Source of the DNA: JACJWR01 sp964627505
GTDB lineage: Bacteria; Actinomycetota; Actinomycetes; S36-B12; UBA10799
DNA: 38,863 nucleotides
Assembly (NCBI GenBank): GCA_964627505.1
Contig: CAZVKB010000013.1
Span: 1-38,863 of the forward strand
Direction of reading: 5' to 3'
Shown in pieces: positions 1 through 8,212 of the stretch. Both the position numbers and the translations under genes were made by a program. Positions within the stretch are counted from its first letter, which is position 1. Each line of letters begins with the position of its first letter. The notes beneath the pieces are model-generated. The model had not been told where the DNA came from, searched no databases, and saw nothing but the letters and a program-made list of their open reading frames with translations.

Positions 1-33
1 GTACAACCCAGATGCCCGACGTCCGATAGTTCA

Positions 34-1755
34 CTATTTCGCGATGGCGAAGGGGCTGTCCGCGCTTATCCTGTGCCATCCACATACCTCGGGATCTGAC
101 ATGAATGCCTGAAAGCCAGGCAGATCGGCAAAGGTGGGTGCGTATTCCTGCCCCCGAGCATCCTGCGGTGCGACCCACGTGACGGAGGCACCGCTGGCCG
201 CAAGGGCTGAGCAGAAATCCGTTGCCTCGGCAGGCGCTTCCACGCGGGAGAATTGCGGTGTGAACAACGTCAGGAGGTCACTGTCGCCGTTGCCCAACAT
301 CACAACTGGCTGTTGCGAGAGCACTTGCAGGGAACGCGCGATGTTGTGAGTTGCCGGCATGGACCCGTCGCTCTTCTCCTCACCAGCAAGTGCCAAGGCA
401 CCGGCCACGGTGACCAATCCGGCATTGATCAGCACAAGGATCGAGGTTGTGACAGCAGGCAACCATTTCCGCCAGGTGCTGCCCACATCGCGCCATCCAA
501 CGGCGATGAGAACCACGACTGCGCAGAACCAGAGCAGCAGGTAATGTCTACGCGGGAAAATCACAAGCACTGTTGCGGCAGACAATGTGAAGACCAGCAG
601 AATCAACAACAGCGCGGGAAGTCGGCGGTGTTGGAACCACCTGAGAAAACGCGAATCAGTCGAATCGGAAGCACCCCGCAAGTCGGTCGCGGCCGTTCTC
701 TGCGAGTGGGTCTTTGTCTCCAGTCGCTCTTTTCTCCTTCGCGCCTTCTGGGCAAATGCTGCGACTGCGAAGAGGAAAAACACCCCCAATACCAGCGTGG
801 AAATCAACGACACCAGCCGCGACGTGGCCCCGAAATACGGCGGGGAGACCAGTAGCTGGATAGCTCCGGATCTCAACCCGCGCACATTCTCCATGACGTG
901 TCCGAGCATCGCAGCCGGATTGGCTAGTGCACACCCGATCACATCCACTCTGCCGTCGAAGTCGCGGGCAAGGACTGCCTCATATTCATACCAGGGATCC
1001 TCACCTGGCAGCGCGTTTCTCCATGCGTAGTGCTGACCGAAAGCCATAGATAGCCGACCGCCAAGCGGCAGCCCGTGCAACATGACCACGGCAGCAGCCA
1101 TGGCTATGCCGAACAGGGCCGCCAGCCCCTCGATCCAGGTGGGTCGATGAGGTGGGCGCACGAATGACATCACCAGCCAGATCACCAGAACGACTGTGGC
1201 GAAAATGGCAGCGGCGAAGAACTCAGGTCGAGCTCCCATCGCCCACCATAAGAGCCCTGTGGCCACACCCCAGGATCCAACTCCCGGTCGTCGCCACACC
1301 ACAACCAAGGCGATCAGTATCGCTGCACTCGTGGGCCCCATCACGCCCGGCCATTGATAGGCCACGCTGAGCCCCGCCGCCACCACGGCGAGCGCCAGGG
1401 ACACTTCTCGTCCGGCACCTGCTAGGCGCATCGCTAGCCAAAGACCGAATATGAAAGCTACCGATGCAAAGGCTCGAGCCAGAAAAAACGCCGTCACCTT
1501 GTCATCGACCAGCCACATGGCGCCCGCGTATATCCACGAGTAGGTCGGGCCAAACGACATATCGATACTGCCGCCAGAAATCAGCTGGTTTCCCTGCTGG
1601 GCGTATGTGAATTCGTCGTCGGGGGTGATGTCGCTGCTGAGCAGCATTCGTATTGCCACGACAGCGAGCAGCAAGATCAGGACCGGCAACTCGAATTGCA
1701 GTGTCATATGAGGCGCCCATCGAGCATGACCACTATCAACACTGCCCACTCGCAT
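34..1755 (-). CDS. Polytopic membrane protein, GT-C glycosyltransferase-like
   Basis: The 573-residue protein has about ten hydrophobic segments between residues 20 and 460 and a soluble C-terminal domain of about 110 residues. Just after the first membrane segment is an acidic patch (SDITPDDEFTYAQQG). Such a patch in the first extracytoplasmic loop is typical of GT-C enzymes that use polyprenyl-phosphate sugars (family knowledge), so a sugar transferase for the envelope is the best guess. No named family is recognised with certainty. An alternative ATG at 1707 removes 16 polar residues. Neither ATG has a Shine-Dalgarno sequence, but a TAGGAT hexamer on the minus strand (1763-1768) lies 7 nt before the 1755 start and would suit a leaderless message. 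The gene is divergent from the diguanylate cyclase gene. It could equally be a non-enzymatic membrane protein. Confidence 0.6.
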   Translation of the reverse strand: MRVGSVDSGHARWAPHMTLQFELPVLILLLAVVAIRMLLSSDITPDDEFTYAQQGNQLISGGSIDMSFGPTYSWIYAGAMWLVDDKVTAFFLARAFASVAFIFGLWLAMRLAGAGREVSLALAVVAAGLSVAYQWPGVMGPTSAAILIALVVVWRRPGVGSWGVATGLLWWAMGARPEFFAAAIFATVVLVIWLVMSFVRPPHRPTWIEGLAALFGIAMAAAVVMLHGLPLGGRLSMAFGQHYAWRNALPGEDPWYEYEAVLARDFDGRVDVIGCALANPAAMLGHVMENVRGLRSGAIQLLVSPPYFGATSRLVSLISTLVLGVFFLFAVAAFAQKARRRKERLETKTHSQRTAATDLRGASDSTDSRFLRWFQHRRLPALLLILLVFTLSAATVLVIFPRRHYLLLWFCAVVVLIAVGWRDVGSTWRKWLPAVTTSILVLINAGLVTVAGALALAGEEKSDGSMPATHNIARSLQVLSQQPVVMLGNGDSDLLTLFTPQFSRVEAPAEATDFCSALAASGASVTWVAPQDARGQEYAPTFADLPGFQAFMSDPEVCGWHRISADSPFAIAK

Positions 1756-1762
1756 GGGGAGG

Positions 1763-1768
1763 ATCCTA
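1763..1768 (-). promoter_or_regulatory. Candidate -10 hexamer of the GT-C-like gene
   Basis: The minus strand reads TAGGAT, 7 nt upstream of the ATG at 1755. With no Shine-Dalgarno sequence there, a leaderless transcript is plausible. No convincing -35 element was seen. Confidence 0.3.
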
Positions 1769-1839
1769 TTCCAGGCCTTCTCGCGCCCCGGACTGAAGCA
1801 ACAACTGATTCTCAGGGGTTCGCCTGGGAGCAGGCCGCC

Positions 1840-1845
1840 TATAGT
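1840..1845 (+). promoter_or_regulatory. Candidate -10 hexamer upstream of PAS-GGDEF gene
   Basis: TATAGT lies in the divergent intergenic region with TTCGCC 15 bp upstream. A second candidate, CATGAT at 1935-1940, ends 6 nt before the ATG at 1947. Both are weak calls by eye. Confidence 0.25.
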
Positions 1846-1946
1846 GCAAGCAGTGCTGGGATCCGTTGCGGGCGACGAAGGGCACCCACGAGTGTGAAAT
1901 ACCTGCTACCCGCGTGTGCGTGTTCTCGGTAAGCCATGATGAGCGC

Positions 1947-2864
1947 ATGGACCTCCCTCCAGTTGAGCCGCTGCACGATGACATGTTCAAGCAGCTTGTG
2001 GACAAGGCCCGCGACTGCGTGGTAGTCACCGAAGCTGCACCCCTAGACGAACCGGGCCCGCGAATTGTTTACGTCAACGAGGAGTTCACCCGCCTCACCG
2101 GCTACACACCGCAAGAGGTACTCGGTCGCAGTCCACGATTTCTCCAGCGCCCCGGCCGCACCGATCCCCAAACGTTGCACAGAATTCGGCAACTGCTGAA
2201 CGCTGAAGGAAACTTCGAAGGGGCGGTGCTCAACTTCAGCAAGGACGACGACCCCTACTGGCTGGACCTGCGGATTTTTCCGCTGCATGACGCACATGGC
2301 AAGACCACCCATTTCGCGGCCATCGAGCGCGACATCACCGAGCGCACCCTGGTCGAGATGCAGCTACGTCAAGAAGTCATCCAAGATCCGCTCACCGGTC
2401 TGCTGAATCGACGTGGATTCGAGCAAGTCGCCAAACGCGCGTGGAAGCGGCCCGACTCACCTGGTGGTGCCGTGATCATGGTGGATCTCGATAAGTTCAA
2501 GATGATCAACGACACTGCCGGACACGCCGTGGGCGACCAGGTTTTACAGTGTCTGGGCAAAGCTGTTCTAGCAGACTTGCGCGACACCGACTACGCAGTG
2601 CGTTTCGGCGGCGACGAATTCGGCGTGCTGCTGCCCGGCGCCCGACTCGAGAACGCCATTGCGATCGGCGAACGCATCCGCCTAGCAACTCACAGCATGT
2701 GCGCATCACTGGCGCTGGTCCCGCACGTCACTGTGAGTGTCGGCGTGGCCGCCACCGATCACACACATTTGGATGAGGCGGATCTCGACGATATTGCTCA
2801 ACGCGCGGACGTCGCCCTATACCGGGCCAAGCAGGCCGGCGGCGATCGCGTCGTGAGCAACTGA
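1947..2864 (+). CDS. PAS-GGDEF diguanylate cyclase
   Basis: This predicted cyclic-di-GMP synthase (305 residues) has an N-terminal PAS domain (about 10-135) and a GGDEF domain (about 147-303) that begins with DPLTGLLNR. The catalytic GGDEF signature is intact at 221-225, preceded by RDTD at 212-215, exactly five residues before GGDEF. That is the RxxD inhibitory c-di-GMP site, so the enzyme should be active and product-inhibited. The PAS domain resembles LOV domains, with GRSPRFLQ where photoreceptors have GRNCRFLQ. The photoactive cysteine is replaced by proline, so classic flavin photochemistry is unlikely. There are no membrane segments, so it is cytoplasmic. I chose the ATG at 1947 because the domain begins soon after it; a TTG at 1866 would add 27 residues. 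No EAL partner lies nearby. Confidence 0.85.
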   Translation: MDLPPVEPLHDDMFKQLVDKARDCVVVTEAAPLDEPGPRIVYVNEEFTRLTGYTPQEVLGRSPRFLQRPGRTDPQTLHRIRQLLNAEGNFEGAVLNFSKDDDPYWLDLRIFPLHDAHGKTTHFAAIERDITERTLVEMQLRQEVIQDPLTGLLNRRGFEQVAKRAWKRPDSPGGAVIMVDLDKFKMINDTAGHAVGDQVLQCLGKAVLADLRDTDYAVRFGGDEFGVLLPGARLENAIAIGERIRLATHSMCASLALVPHVTVSVGVAATDHTHLDEADLDDIAQRADVALYRAKQAGGDRVVSN

Positions 2865-2908
2865 GGTTTCCCAGCACCCGGTCACCAGTTCGCAGCCCAG
2901 TCAGGTCC

Positions 2909-3571
2909 ATGATGGGCGCCATGTTCCAGATGAACCATCCATCGGCTGCATCCGCCGCACCAGCCCCCCTACGGGGTTCCCAGCATCACCCAGGGCGCGT
3001 GCTCACTGTGCTCGTGACCCTCATCACGACGGGGCTGTGGTTGCTGTTGACCAGCGGCAACCCAGCGGCGGCACACTCCGAACTGGCCACTTCGACGCCA
3101 GCGGACGGGGCAAGCCTGAGCAGCCCGCCGGCCAACGTCTCATTCACCTTCAACGAATCGATCATGGATGCTGGATTGCAGGTCGTGGCCAGTGGCGCCA
3201 ACGGACCGCTGCCGCTGGATGCCCCCATGGTCGCGGGGCCGACAGTGACCGTGGCCTGGCCCAGCGATGCCCCCGACGGCACCTACCAAGTGGCGTATCG
3301 CGTGGTCAGTGCTGACGGACACCCGATCGATGGGTCGATCCGTTTCTCCTACACCGGTGGTGCCGCCAACACCGATGCTCTCGGCCAAGGTCAATCCGCC
3401 GCCCCCACCGATGCCCCGCCAGCGACCGCGACGTCCGCGGACTCCAACGCACCCTTTGTCTGGTGGGCTGGGGTGTTGGTCGTGCTCGCCGGCGTCAGTA
3501 TCGGGGCTGGATTCGCCTACTACCTGCGACATCGAGCACGAAGCAATCCACCGGACGATCCGACACCGTGA
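2909..3571 (+). CDS. copC: CopC-domain copper-binding protein with C-terminal membrane anchor
   Basis: The 220-residue protein has a signal peptide (hydrophobic core about 31-50, cleavage expected after AAA at 53-55). A CopC domain (56-150) follows, then a Thr/Ala/Pro-rich linker and one membrane segment (about 183-206) with a basic tail. The mature N-terminus would be His56. His56 with D136 and H138 in the SADGHPIDGSI motif matches the Cu(II) site of CopC proteins (family knowledge). It should sit outside the membrane and hand copper to a CopD-like importer or to oxidase assembly. A CopD-CtaG fusion lies downstream, but three unrelated genes separate the two. Start codons at 2909, 2912 and 2921 are all possible. 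The stop codon overlaps the GTG of the next gene, which implies translational coupling. Confidence 0.87.
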   Translation: MMGAMFQMNHPSAASAAPAPLRGSQHHPGRVLTVLVTLITTGLWLLLTSGNPAAAHSELATSTPADGASLSSPPANVSFTFNESIMDAGLQVVASGANGPLPLDAPMVAGPTVTVAWPSDAPDGTYQVAYRVVSADGHPIDGSIRFSYTGGAANTDALGQGQSAAPTDAPPATATSADSNAPFVWWAGVLVVLAGVSIGAGFAYYLRHRARSNPPDDPTP

Positions 3572-5346
3572 CACCCGCAACCCAAACAGACCCGCCAGCG
3601 GCCGACCCGATGGTCGTCCCCACCGGAGGCGGCCTCGTTGCGGATGCCCGCACCCTGATCGCGGTCGCCTGGCGACTGCGCCCGGGACGCTTCCTCGGTC
3701 AACTCGTTTTGCTGTTGACGAACGGCGTGATCGGCGGCGTGAGTCTGCTGCTACTGATTCCGATTGTGAACTCGATCGCCAATCCAGCATCATCGGTGAG
3801 CGTGCCGCTGCTGGGCGACATCACCCTGTCCAGCGTCCCGTTAGCGGTACTTCTGGCATTTTTCGTCGCGCTGACGGCGGTCGCCGCGCTGATCACCCGA
3901 ACTGCGACGGTCAACGCCACGTCTTTGCAGCAAACCATCGTTGATGAACTCCGTCAGGAGGCTTTCGCAGCGATTCTCGGGGCCCGCTGGACCTTCGTCT
4001 TGGCCCGCCGCAAAAGCGACATCATCGAAATCGTCACGACCGGTGCGATCCGATCTGGCATGGCATTTCAGCAACTCATGCAGCTGTCCGTGACGGCGGT
4101 GCTGTTCGTCGCGACTGCGGCGGTGGCGCTCCTAGTGTCGCCAGCAGTGTCCGGAGTCGCCTTGCTTGGAGTGCTGATTGTGGGTGTGGCACAGACAAGT
4201 GCGGTGCGGCCAGCCCACCGGATGGGGCGGCTCTTCGGCGAACGCAACCGCCGATTGCAGTCGGTCATGCTCGACTCGATGGATTCCCTGCGCCTCGTGC
4301 GCGCCCATGGTGCCGATGCGGTCTGGGCCGAACGATTGGCCGACGCATTCACTGACACCCGTACGATCCAAATCGCCAACACCCGGCGTACCGCCACCGT
4401 GAGTGCCATTTCGGCAGTGGGACTGGCCGCTGCCGCGTCCGCACTGGTACTAGTCGCGGTCTGGGCACAGGTACCACCCGCAGCGATCGCGGTCATTCTG
4501 CTACTCGTGGCCCGACTGGCGACACAGGCACGCAGCATGGCCAACACCAGCGCCCTCTTGGCCAACGCGCTACCAGCCGTGCGCGATCTCACCACCTTGA
4601 CCTACCAGGCGCGCGCAGCAGCGGAAATTCCGCCTGATTCCGTCACTGATCGCGGTGATTTGGCCGAAGCACCCGGCAACGCCTTGCTGAGATTCCGGCA
4701 CGTCACGTTCACCTATGAAGGCAGCACCAACGGAGTCCACGAAGTTTCCTTCGATGTGCCCTACGGCGATATCACCGTGCTCACCGGCCACTCCGGTTCC
4801 GGAAAATCCACCACCGCCGATCTAGCGCTCGGGTTATTAGCACCCCAATCGGGCACCATCGACGTGGCTGGCGAACCGCTGCAACCTCGCGACTACAACT
4901 GGTGGCGTGCGCACGTTGCCTACGTGCCGCAGGAGACCGTGCTGATCCCGGGAACGCTGCGGGACAACCTCGAGTGGTCCACCGCACAATCCGTCAGCGA
5001 TGCGGACTGCTGGCTGGCCCTCGATCGCGCGGCCGCAGGCTTCACCCGCAGGTTTCCCGACGGACTCGATACCCTGCTGGGTGATCGTGGCGTGCGGCTG
5101 TCAGGCGGGGAACGACAGCGAGTGGCGATTGCCCGTGCATTGCTGCGCAAGCCGGCACTGCTCGTCCTCGATGAAGCGACCTCTTCCCTGGACGATGCCA
5201 CCGAGGCGGCCGTGCTGGATCTGATGATGTCGCTGGTACCCGCTGTCACCGTGCTGGTGATCGCCCACCGACGATCCACCATCGAAGCCGCCCATCACCT
5301 CGTGGTGTTTGATCAGGGACACGTCGTGGAAACCAGCAGCAAGTAA
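3568..5346 (+). CDS. ABC exporter half-transporter (membrane domain fused to ATPase)
   Basis: The 592-residue protein has a six-helix type-1 exporter membrane domain (about 20-330) followed by a complete ATPase. The ATPase motifs in order are Walker A GHSGSGKST (407-415), Q-loop YVPQE, signature LSGGERQ, Walker B LLVLDEATSSLD and H-loop VIAHR. It should act as a homodimer exporting a peptide, lipid or other small molecule. No C39 peptidase domain is present. The GTG at 3568 overlaps the copC stop in a GTGA arrangement, which is the reason for the start; ATG at 3610 is the alternative. Downstream, two HprK-like proteins and a sulfotransferase domain follow in the same direction, so its cargo may be a tailored (sulfated or phosphorylated) product. 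That link is inferred from neighbourhood only. Confidence 0.88.
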   Translation: MTPATQTDPPAADPMVVPTGGGLVADARTLIAVAWRLRPGRFLGQLVLLLTNGVIGGVSLLLLIPIVNSIANPASSVSVPLLGDITLSSVPLAVLLAFFVALTAVAALITRTATVNATSLQQTIVDELRQEAFAAILGARWTFVLARRKSDIIEIVTTGAIRSGMAFQQLMQLSVTAVLFVATAAVALLVSPAVSGVALLGVLIVGVAQTSAVRPAHRMGRLFGERNRRLQSVMLDSMDSLRLVRAHGADAVWAERLADAFTDTRTIQIANTRRTATVSAISAVGLAAAASALVLVAVWAQVPPAAIAVILLLVARLATQARSMANTSALLANALPAVRDLTTLTYQARAAAEIPPDSVTDRGDLAEAPGNALLRFRHVTFTYEGSTNGVHEVSFDVPYGDITVLTGHSGSGKSTTADLALGLLAPQSGTIDVAGEPLQPRDYNWWRAHVAYVPQETVLIPGTLRDNLEWSTAQSVSDADCWLALDRAAAGFTRRFPDGLDTLLGDRGVRLSGGERQRVAIARALLRKPALLVLDEATSSLDDATEAAVLDLMMSLVPAVTVLVIAHRRSTIEAAHHLVVFDQGHVVETSSK

Positions 5347-5386
5347 CAACCGTGGACAGTTGCCACCAGGCCATCAGCACAACACC

Positions 5387-5392
5387 TAGGGT
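5387..5392 (+). promoter_or_regulatory. Candidate -10 hexamer for a leaderless transcript
   Basis: TAGGGT ends 6 nt before the GTG at 5399. The spacing matches six other genes in this window. Confidence 0.45.
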
Positions 5393-5398
5393 GGAGGC

Positions 5399-6271
5399 GT
5401 GTTCACAGTGACTCCACCCGATGGGGAAAGCGCGGCGCCGACCACTGGCGCCCCAACACTGGTTCGCAACGAGGACATGTGGATCGGCACGTTCCCCGGC
5501 TTGGGCATGGTGCAGGTGGCTCCAGACGGCCAGTTCACGGTCACGCCAACGAACGCCGACCACACCGAGTCCACGGATGGGGGAAACGACGTTGAAGAGC
5601 GACGCCGGGCATTGGTTCACGGTTGGGCCGAGTTGCTCGCGCTGGTCCGCCGCGGCCATCGTCTGACCCCCGGGGCGAGTCTGTGCCCGCCCGACGATCC
5701 CCGAACCCTGCTGCTCACCGGTGACCCGCACGACGTGATCATCGTGCTCTTGGAACTCTCCCGACGTGGTTGGCTCGTGCTCAGCGACTTCCCCGCTCCT
5801 ACCACATGGGCAGCCGACCAACTGGTCGCCCACCCCCGTCGTGCACCCCTGCTGATGTCGGCACGCCGGGCCGAGAAAGCCCATGTGTCCGGAACACCTA
5901 TCCGCCGGGATTCCGACGCGATCGTAGTCGCACTACCCCGAAGCGAGCAACCGTTGCCGGTGGCCGCCCTGGCCGCAGTCCGAACCCGCAAAACCGGTGA
6001 ACCGGTGTTCGAGGAACTCACCGGACACAGCCGTTTCGAGGCCGCCACCCGAATCTTCTTCGGCGGCGTACTGCAATCAGAGGACCAACAGGCGGGCGCT
6101 GCGGCTCTGGCAGAACACTTGGCGCTGGCGAAGTTGCCGTCTGCCCGCATCAGTCTCGATCCATCCAAACCTGCACCCGACGCCGCGGCGGCCGACCAAT
6201 CCCACCACCCGCACGCAGCCAGCATCGACACGCTGCTGGCATGGTGGGACCGGAGCAAAGTCCGCCCATGA
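5399..6271 (+). CDS. HprK-kinase-like protein lacking the ATP-binding P-loop
   Basis: I recognise no named family for this 290-residue protein by itself, but it aligns by eye with the kinase half of the next gene. Residues 72-130 (LVHGWAELLALVRRG, then LLLTGDPHDVIIVLLELSRRG, ending LVLSD) match LIQGWAVTLAMLQRG, the AGHRGAGKST P-loop region, NRGHRLLVDD. GDPHDV replaces the Walker A G-x-x-G-x-G-K-S/T, so it should not bind ATP in the usual way. The C-terminal part (VALPRSEQ, then FEELTGHSRFEAATR, then an AxLAxHLALA helix) also fits the tail of HprK-related kinases. The GTG at 5399 is favoured by the TAGGGT 6 nt upstream; GTG at 5408 has a GGTGGAGG sequence before it. The stop overlaps the next start (ATGA). 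It is likely a non-catalytic partner or substrate-binding subunit of the downstream kinase (inference). Confidence 0.7.
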   Translation: MFTVTPPDGESAAPTTGAPTLVRNEDMWIGTFPGLGMVQVAPDGQFTVTPTNADHTESTDGGNDVEERRRALVHGWAELLALVRRGHRLTPGASLCPPDDPRTLLLTGDPHDVIIVLLELSRRGWLVLSDFPAPTTWAADQLVAHPRRAPLLMSARRAEKAHVSGTPIRRDSDAIVVALPRSEQPLPVAALAAVRTRKTGEPVFEELTGHSRFEAATRIFFGGVLQSEDQQAGAAALAEHLALAKLPSARISLDPSKPAPDAAAADQSHHPHAASIDTLLAWWDRSKVRP

Positions 6272-8145
6272 TCCCCGCAATTCCCGATCCGACCCGATCC
6301 TGCGCCAACCGCCCCCTGGGGCCAGGCCGCACAGTCTGGCTAGCCTCCTATCCGAAATCCGGCAACACCTGGATGCGCGCGATCATCACCGCGTTGGGCA
6401 CCCATCGCCACCTGTTTGCGGTCAACCAACTCGGATCCGGTTCCCAGCCGAACCACCTGAACTCAGCCCTGAGTAGCTTTGGGCTGGACCCGCGGTGGCT
6501 CGATCGCACCGAGGGTGACGCACTGCGAAGCGCGATGATCGTGCAGATCGGGACCCACAGCCCCGACGCGGCCGACCCGGAAGCACCGGGCGGTGAATCC
6601 GGCCCGCCACCGCCGATCTTTCGCAAAACCCACGAAGTTTACCGCGGTGGTCCCCCGGGCGCGGAACCTTTCCCGCTGGCCGGCACCCGCGCTGCCATCC
6701 TGGTGGTGCGGGACCCGCGCGACGTCGCCTGCTCGTATGCGCCCTTCTTCGGTGTTGACCTCCCCGAAGCGGTCAACGCACTCGCCCGTGACCGCGGTTC
6801 GTCACTCGCCAGCCCCGCGCGCATGCATACTGCCCAGCCGTGGGGCTCATGGAGTTCCCATGGACAGTCGTGGCTGGCTCCGGACGTCCCTTTTCCGGTG
6901 CACGTCATCAGATACGAGGACTTGCAGGCGGATGCAGTCGCCACCTGCGCACCGGTGTTCGCGGCGGTCGGGCTGGCAACCTCGGATGCCGAACTCCAGC
7001 AGGCCGTGGAGCAGGCCCGCTTTGACCGGCTCGCCAGCCAAGAGGCGGAGCGGGGGTTCCGGGAGACCAGCCCCCGCACCCGGACGTTCTTCCGCAAGGG
7101 ACGTACCGGTGGCTGGCGCGAAGAACTGCCCCCCGACCTCGTGGCGGCGGTGGAAGCCGACCAAGACGAAACCATGGCGCGGTTCGGTTATGAGTTCACC
7201 ACTGAACCGGCCGACCGCACGGCGTTGGCGGATGTGCGAGCTTCCCGGAGCCGTCAGGACCGCAGCAACTGGCTCAGCCTCCCCCCGCACTTGGGAATCT
7301 CCGTGAGCCGCGGCGACATCCCGACTGAACTGCCCGATGCGGAGCACCCCAAACCGTGGATTCAGGTGCTTCCGGATCAGGCCTTGGTCCGATTTCAACG
7401 TGGCGCGGGACTGTATGTGCGGGATGGTCGCGATGTCACGGTGTCCTGGGAACCGGACCCCGCACAACCCACGGATGATCCCTCCTGGCTGATCCAGGGG
7501 TGGGCAGTGACCTTGGCCATGCTGCAGCGGGGCGAGCTCAGCCTGCACGCGGCAACCATCGGCATCGGCAATGAGACGATCGCAGTGGCCGGGCACCGCG
7601 GCGCCGGAAAATCAACCACCGCCATGGGCCTGCGCAATCGCGGACATCGACTGCTGGTGGACGACGTCACGTTGATCGAGTTTCACGACGGGACGGCCTG
7701 GACCACGCCTTTCCCGCGCAACGTGCACCTACTGCCGGATGCGGCGGCAGCGGTGGGGCTGGATTTCGAGGCTTTGCCGATGCTGGCCGGGGGTCGGGTG
7801 AAGGCTGCTTTTCGGGCTGAAGACCCACCGGTGGAACCGCGCCGGATCGATCGGATTGTGGTGCTCGCTCCCCAGCTGACTGCGACCGAGGTCACAGTGA
7901 CTGAAGCCCATGGCGCCGAACGGCTCGCCACTCTTGTGGGTCATACCCGTCGGGACGGGATCGCCCCGTTGGTGCTCGGCCACTCTCGCTATTTCGAGCT
8001 GCTGGCCCGACTGGCTGATACCACCGAGGTATTCGTGGTGCGACGACCGCGCCAGGAAAAGACTCTCGCTGAGGTGCTCGATGTGATCGAGAGCCTGTGC
8101 AATGTCGACTCCGCCGCCCCGGCGCCGGTTGCCGATGGACGCTGA
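6268..8145 (+). CDS. Sulfotransferase-HprK-like kinase fusion protein
   Basis: This protein (625 residues from ATG 6268, which overlaps the previous stop) has two parts. Residues about 20-310 form a PAPS-dependent sulfotransferase: the 5'-phosphosulfate loop YPKSGNTWM lies near 28-36 and the 3'-phosphate motif VRDPRDVACS near 147-156. Residues about 345-610 resemble HPr kinase/phosphorylase-related kinases, with Walker A GHRGAGKST at 442-450 and the RGHRLLVDD segment soon after. HprK-related kinases are known tailoring enzymes in some peptide clusters (for example lasso-peptide kinases), and sulfotransferases sulfate small molecules, sugars or peptides. One polypeptide may therefore add both sulfate and phosphate to one substrate (inference). 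An upstream in-frame ATG (6241) is less likely. No signal peptide is visible, so it is cytoplasmic. No precursor peptide gene was seen nearby. Confidence 0.8.
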   Translation: MIPAIPDPTRSCANRPLGPGRTVWLASYPKSGNTWMRAIITALGTHRHLFAVNQLGSGSQPNHLNSALSSFGLDPRWLDRTEGDALRSAMIVQIGTHSPDAADPEAPGGESGPPPPIFRKTHEVYRGGPPGAEPFPLAGTRAAILVVRDPRDVACSYAPFFGVDLPEAVNALARDRGSSLASPARMHTAQPWGSWSSHGQSWLAPDVPFPVHVIRYEDLQADAVATCAPVFAAVGLATSDAELQQAVEQARFDRLASQEAERGFRETSPRTRTFFRKGRTGGWREELPPDLVAAVEADQDETMARFGYEFTTEPADRTALADVRASRSRQDRSNWLSLPPHLGISVSRGDIPTELPDAEHPKPWIQVLPDQALVRFQRGAGLYVRDGRDVTVSWEPDPAQPTDDPSWLIQGWAVTLAMLQRGELSLHAATIGIGNETIAVAGHRGAGKSTTAMGLRNRGHRLLVDDVTLIEFHDGTAWTTPFPRNVHLLPDAAAAVGLDFEALPMLAGGRVKAAFRAEDPPVEPRRIDRIVVLAPQLTATEVTVTEAHGAERLATLVGHTRRDGIAPLVLGHSRYFELLARLADTTEVFVVRRPRQEKTLAEVLDVIESLCNVDSAAPAPVADGR

Positions 8146-8212
8146 CCAATCCGCGGGAGTCGCTCACCGCCCCGAAGTGTCCACTCCCGACCGTGCCGCG
8201 CACACTACTGCT

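Noticed and set aside
3568..8145. Lasso-peptide biosynthetic cluster
   Set aside because: An HprK-like kinase and an ABC exporter occur in such clusters, but the transglutaminase-like protease, asparagine-synthetase-like cyclase, RRE protein and precursor peptide are absent.
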